Below, piece after piece: positions 63,361 to 64,000 of a stretch of 64,000 bases of DNA. Position numbers and translations under genes: made by a program. How positions within the stretch are numbered: position 1 is the first letter of the stretch; each line of letters opens with the position of its first letter. Below the pieces are notes generated by a model that saw only the letters and a program-made list of their open reading frames with translations, did no database searches and was not told the origin of the DNA. The DNA is from Vespa crabro (taxonomy: Eukaryota; Arthropoda; Insecta; Hymenoptera; Vespidae): contig NC_060959.1 of the NCBI RefSeq assembly GCF_910589235.1, positions 651,001-715,000 on the forward strand, read 5' to 3'.

Positions 63361-64000
63361 TCAATAATAACAATAATAACAATAATAACAACAATAACAA
63401 TAATAATAATAATAACAATAATAACAACAATAATAATAATAACAATAACAATAACAATAATAACAATAATAACAATATAACATTAATAACAATAATAATA
63501 ATAATAACAATAATAACAATAATAACAATAATAACAACAATAACAACAATAACAATAATAACTACAATAACTATAATAAAAATAATAACAACAATAACAA
63601 CAATAACAACAATACCGATAATAACATTAATAACACTAATAACAATAATAACAATAATAGCAATAAGAACAATAATAACAATAATAACAATAATAACAAT
63701 AATAACAATAATAACAATAACAATAACAATAATAACAATAACAATAACAACAATAATAACAATAATAACAACAATAACAATAATAACAATAACAATACTA
63801 ATAAGAATAATAACAACAATAAAAATAAAATAATAACAACAATAACAACAATAACATTAACAACATCAATAAAAACAATAACAATAATAACAACAATAAC
63901 AACAATAACAATAATAAAAACAATAACAACAATAACAACAATAACAACAATAACAACAATAACAACAATAACAATAATAACAATAATAACAAAGATAACA
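60038..64000 (+). repeat. Large block A, copy 3 (cut by window end)
   Basis: It matches 1-3963 at offset 60037-60040 and 24785-28747 at offset 35253-35256. It carries the same doubled CCATTGC (near 61069 and 61126) and the same 21-unit ATA tract after GGATA at 63298. The drift from 60037 to 60040 reflects a three-base indel just upstream of the GGATA landmark. The copy runs off the end of the window. Confidence 0.85.
63296..63360 (+). repeat. GGATA-(ATA)21 microsatellite
   Basis: ATA run of 63 bases (63298-63360), as in the two other block A copies. Confidence 0.9.

Larger units (their letters stand above)
1..64000. repeat. AAY (AAC/AAT) complex satellite array filling the window
   Basis: Seen: the + strand is built almost entirely of the words AAC and AAT in a three-base register, with rare substitutions (AAG, AAA, AGC, ATT, ACT, ATC). 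G is very rare on this strand. Stretches rich in the 9-mer AATAATAAC alternate with stretches rich in AACAACAAT, plus AACAAT hexamer runs. The order of these stretches is conserved between distant copies. All copies lie in direct orientation. Reading frames of up to about 900 codons exist, but they encode only Ile/Val, Leu, Tyr/Cys or Ile/Thr strings. They overlap in all reverse frames, because the reverse-strand words RTT, TTR and TRT contain no stop. No gene is called. Inference: eukaryotic heterochromatic satellite DNA; its role and species are unknown. Confidence 0.96.

Noticed and set aside
1..64000. Many long open reading frames on both strands, up to about 900 codons
   Set aside because: They overlap in all reverse frames and encode only Ile/Val, Leu, Tyr/Cys, Ile/Thr or Asn strings. 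They shift type at register changes and follow directly from AAY composition. No domain, start context or codon usage supports a gene.
1..64000. CRISPR array, because of regularly repeated boxes
   Set aside because: There are no 20-50-bp repeats with unique spacers of constant length. The spacers are themselves AAY repeats, and no cas-like gene is present.
1..64000. Telomere repeat or subtelomeric array
   Set aside because: There is no G-rich telomere-type motif. TTAGG appears only inside AATTAGGATA, once per microsatellite tract, and never in tandem.
1..64000. G-quadruplex or homopurine triplex potential
   Set aside because: G runs longer than two are absent, and every third base on the + strand is a pyrimidine, so neither structure is supported.
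1..64000. Known centromere box (CENP-B type) or alpha-satellite
   Set aside because: No TTCG...CGGG-like box is present and no 171-bp unit. The sequence is a simple-word array.
1..64000. Transposon-derived satellite (terminal repeats, transposase or reverse transcriptase remnants)
   Set aside because: I found no inverted ends, target-site duplications or translated remnants in any frame.
1..64000. Pure sequencing or synthetic artefact
   Set aside because: Rare variants are shared precisely between homologous copies (for example CCATTGC doubled, ACTCTAAT, ACTAGTAGC), which random base-calling noise would not produce. Copy number and joins could still be wrong.

Overview
The window is one uninterrupted, gene-free block of satellite-like DNA. 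Nearly every base on the + strand fits a three-base register A-A-Y, so the sequence reads as long strings of AAC and AAT words. G is almost absent from the + strand and C from the - strand. I see no credible protein gene, tRNA, rRNA, transposon, CRISPR array or bacterial-type regulatory site. The long reading frames (up to about 900 codons, mostly on the - strand) are by-products of composition: reverse-strand words RTT, TTR and TRT cannot form a stop, so all three reverse frames stay open as Ile/Val, Leu or Tyr/Cys runs.

The organism is most likely a eukaryote, because a 64-kb simple-sequence satellite with layered duplications is typical of eukaryotic heterochromatin. The species cannot be named from this sequence. 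Insects, plants, molluscs and AT-rich protists all carry AAC/AAT-type repeats, and nothing unique-copy is present to anchor a guess.

Layout. (a) 1-7690 is the first copy of a block that returns at 24785-32474 (offset 24784) and again from 60038 to the window end (offset 60037-60040). (b) 6180-15294 and 15295-24409 are a 9115-bp head-to-tail duplication with a readable junction. Each copy contains nested 393-bp, about 2.4-2.6-kb and 1103-bp tandem repeats. (c) 24410-25130 is a short bridge related to about 6980-7690. (d) 32475-51525 is an expanded patchwork derived from the first few kb of block (a), with local duplications of 352, 409/601, 1671, 3314/3368 and 520-529 bp. (e) 51730-60037 returns to the sequence of 17.5-24.8 kb (offset 34095, then 35244) and contains a private 1149-bp tandem duplication. 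(f) 60038-64000 starts block (a) again.

The array carries sparse, conserved punctuation: a G/C-containing header box (ATTAATAACACT ... AGCAATAAGAAC) roughly every 0.4-0.9 kb, a register-shifting box (ATTACAATTTAACATT) found about 28 times, a box with an AACGTT palindrome, and ten GGATA-(ATA)n microsatellite tracts. All copies point the same way, and I saw no inverted copies. The array therefore looks like the product of repeated unequal exchange or replication slippage at every scale from 9 bp to about 35 kb. Coordinates of duplication edges are by eye and may be off by tens of bases, because the sequence is self-similar in any register.
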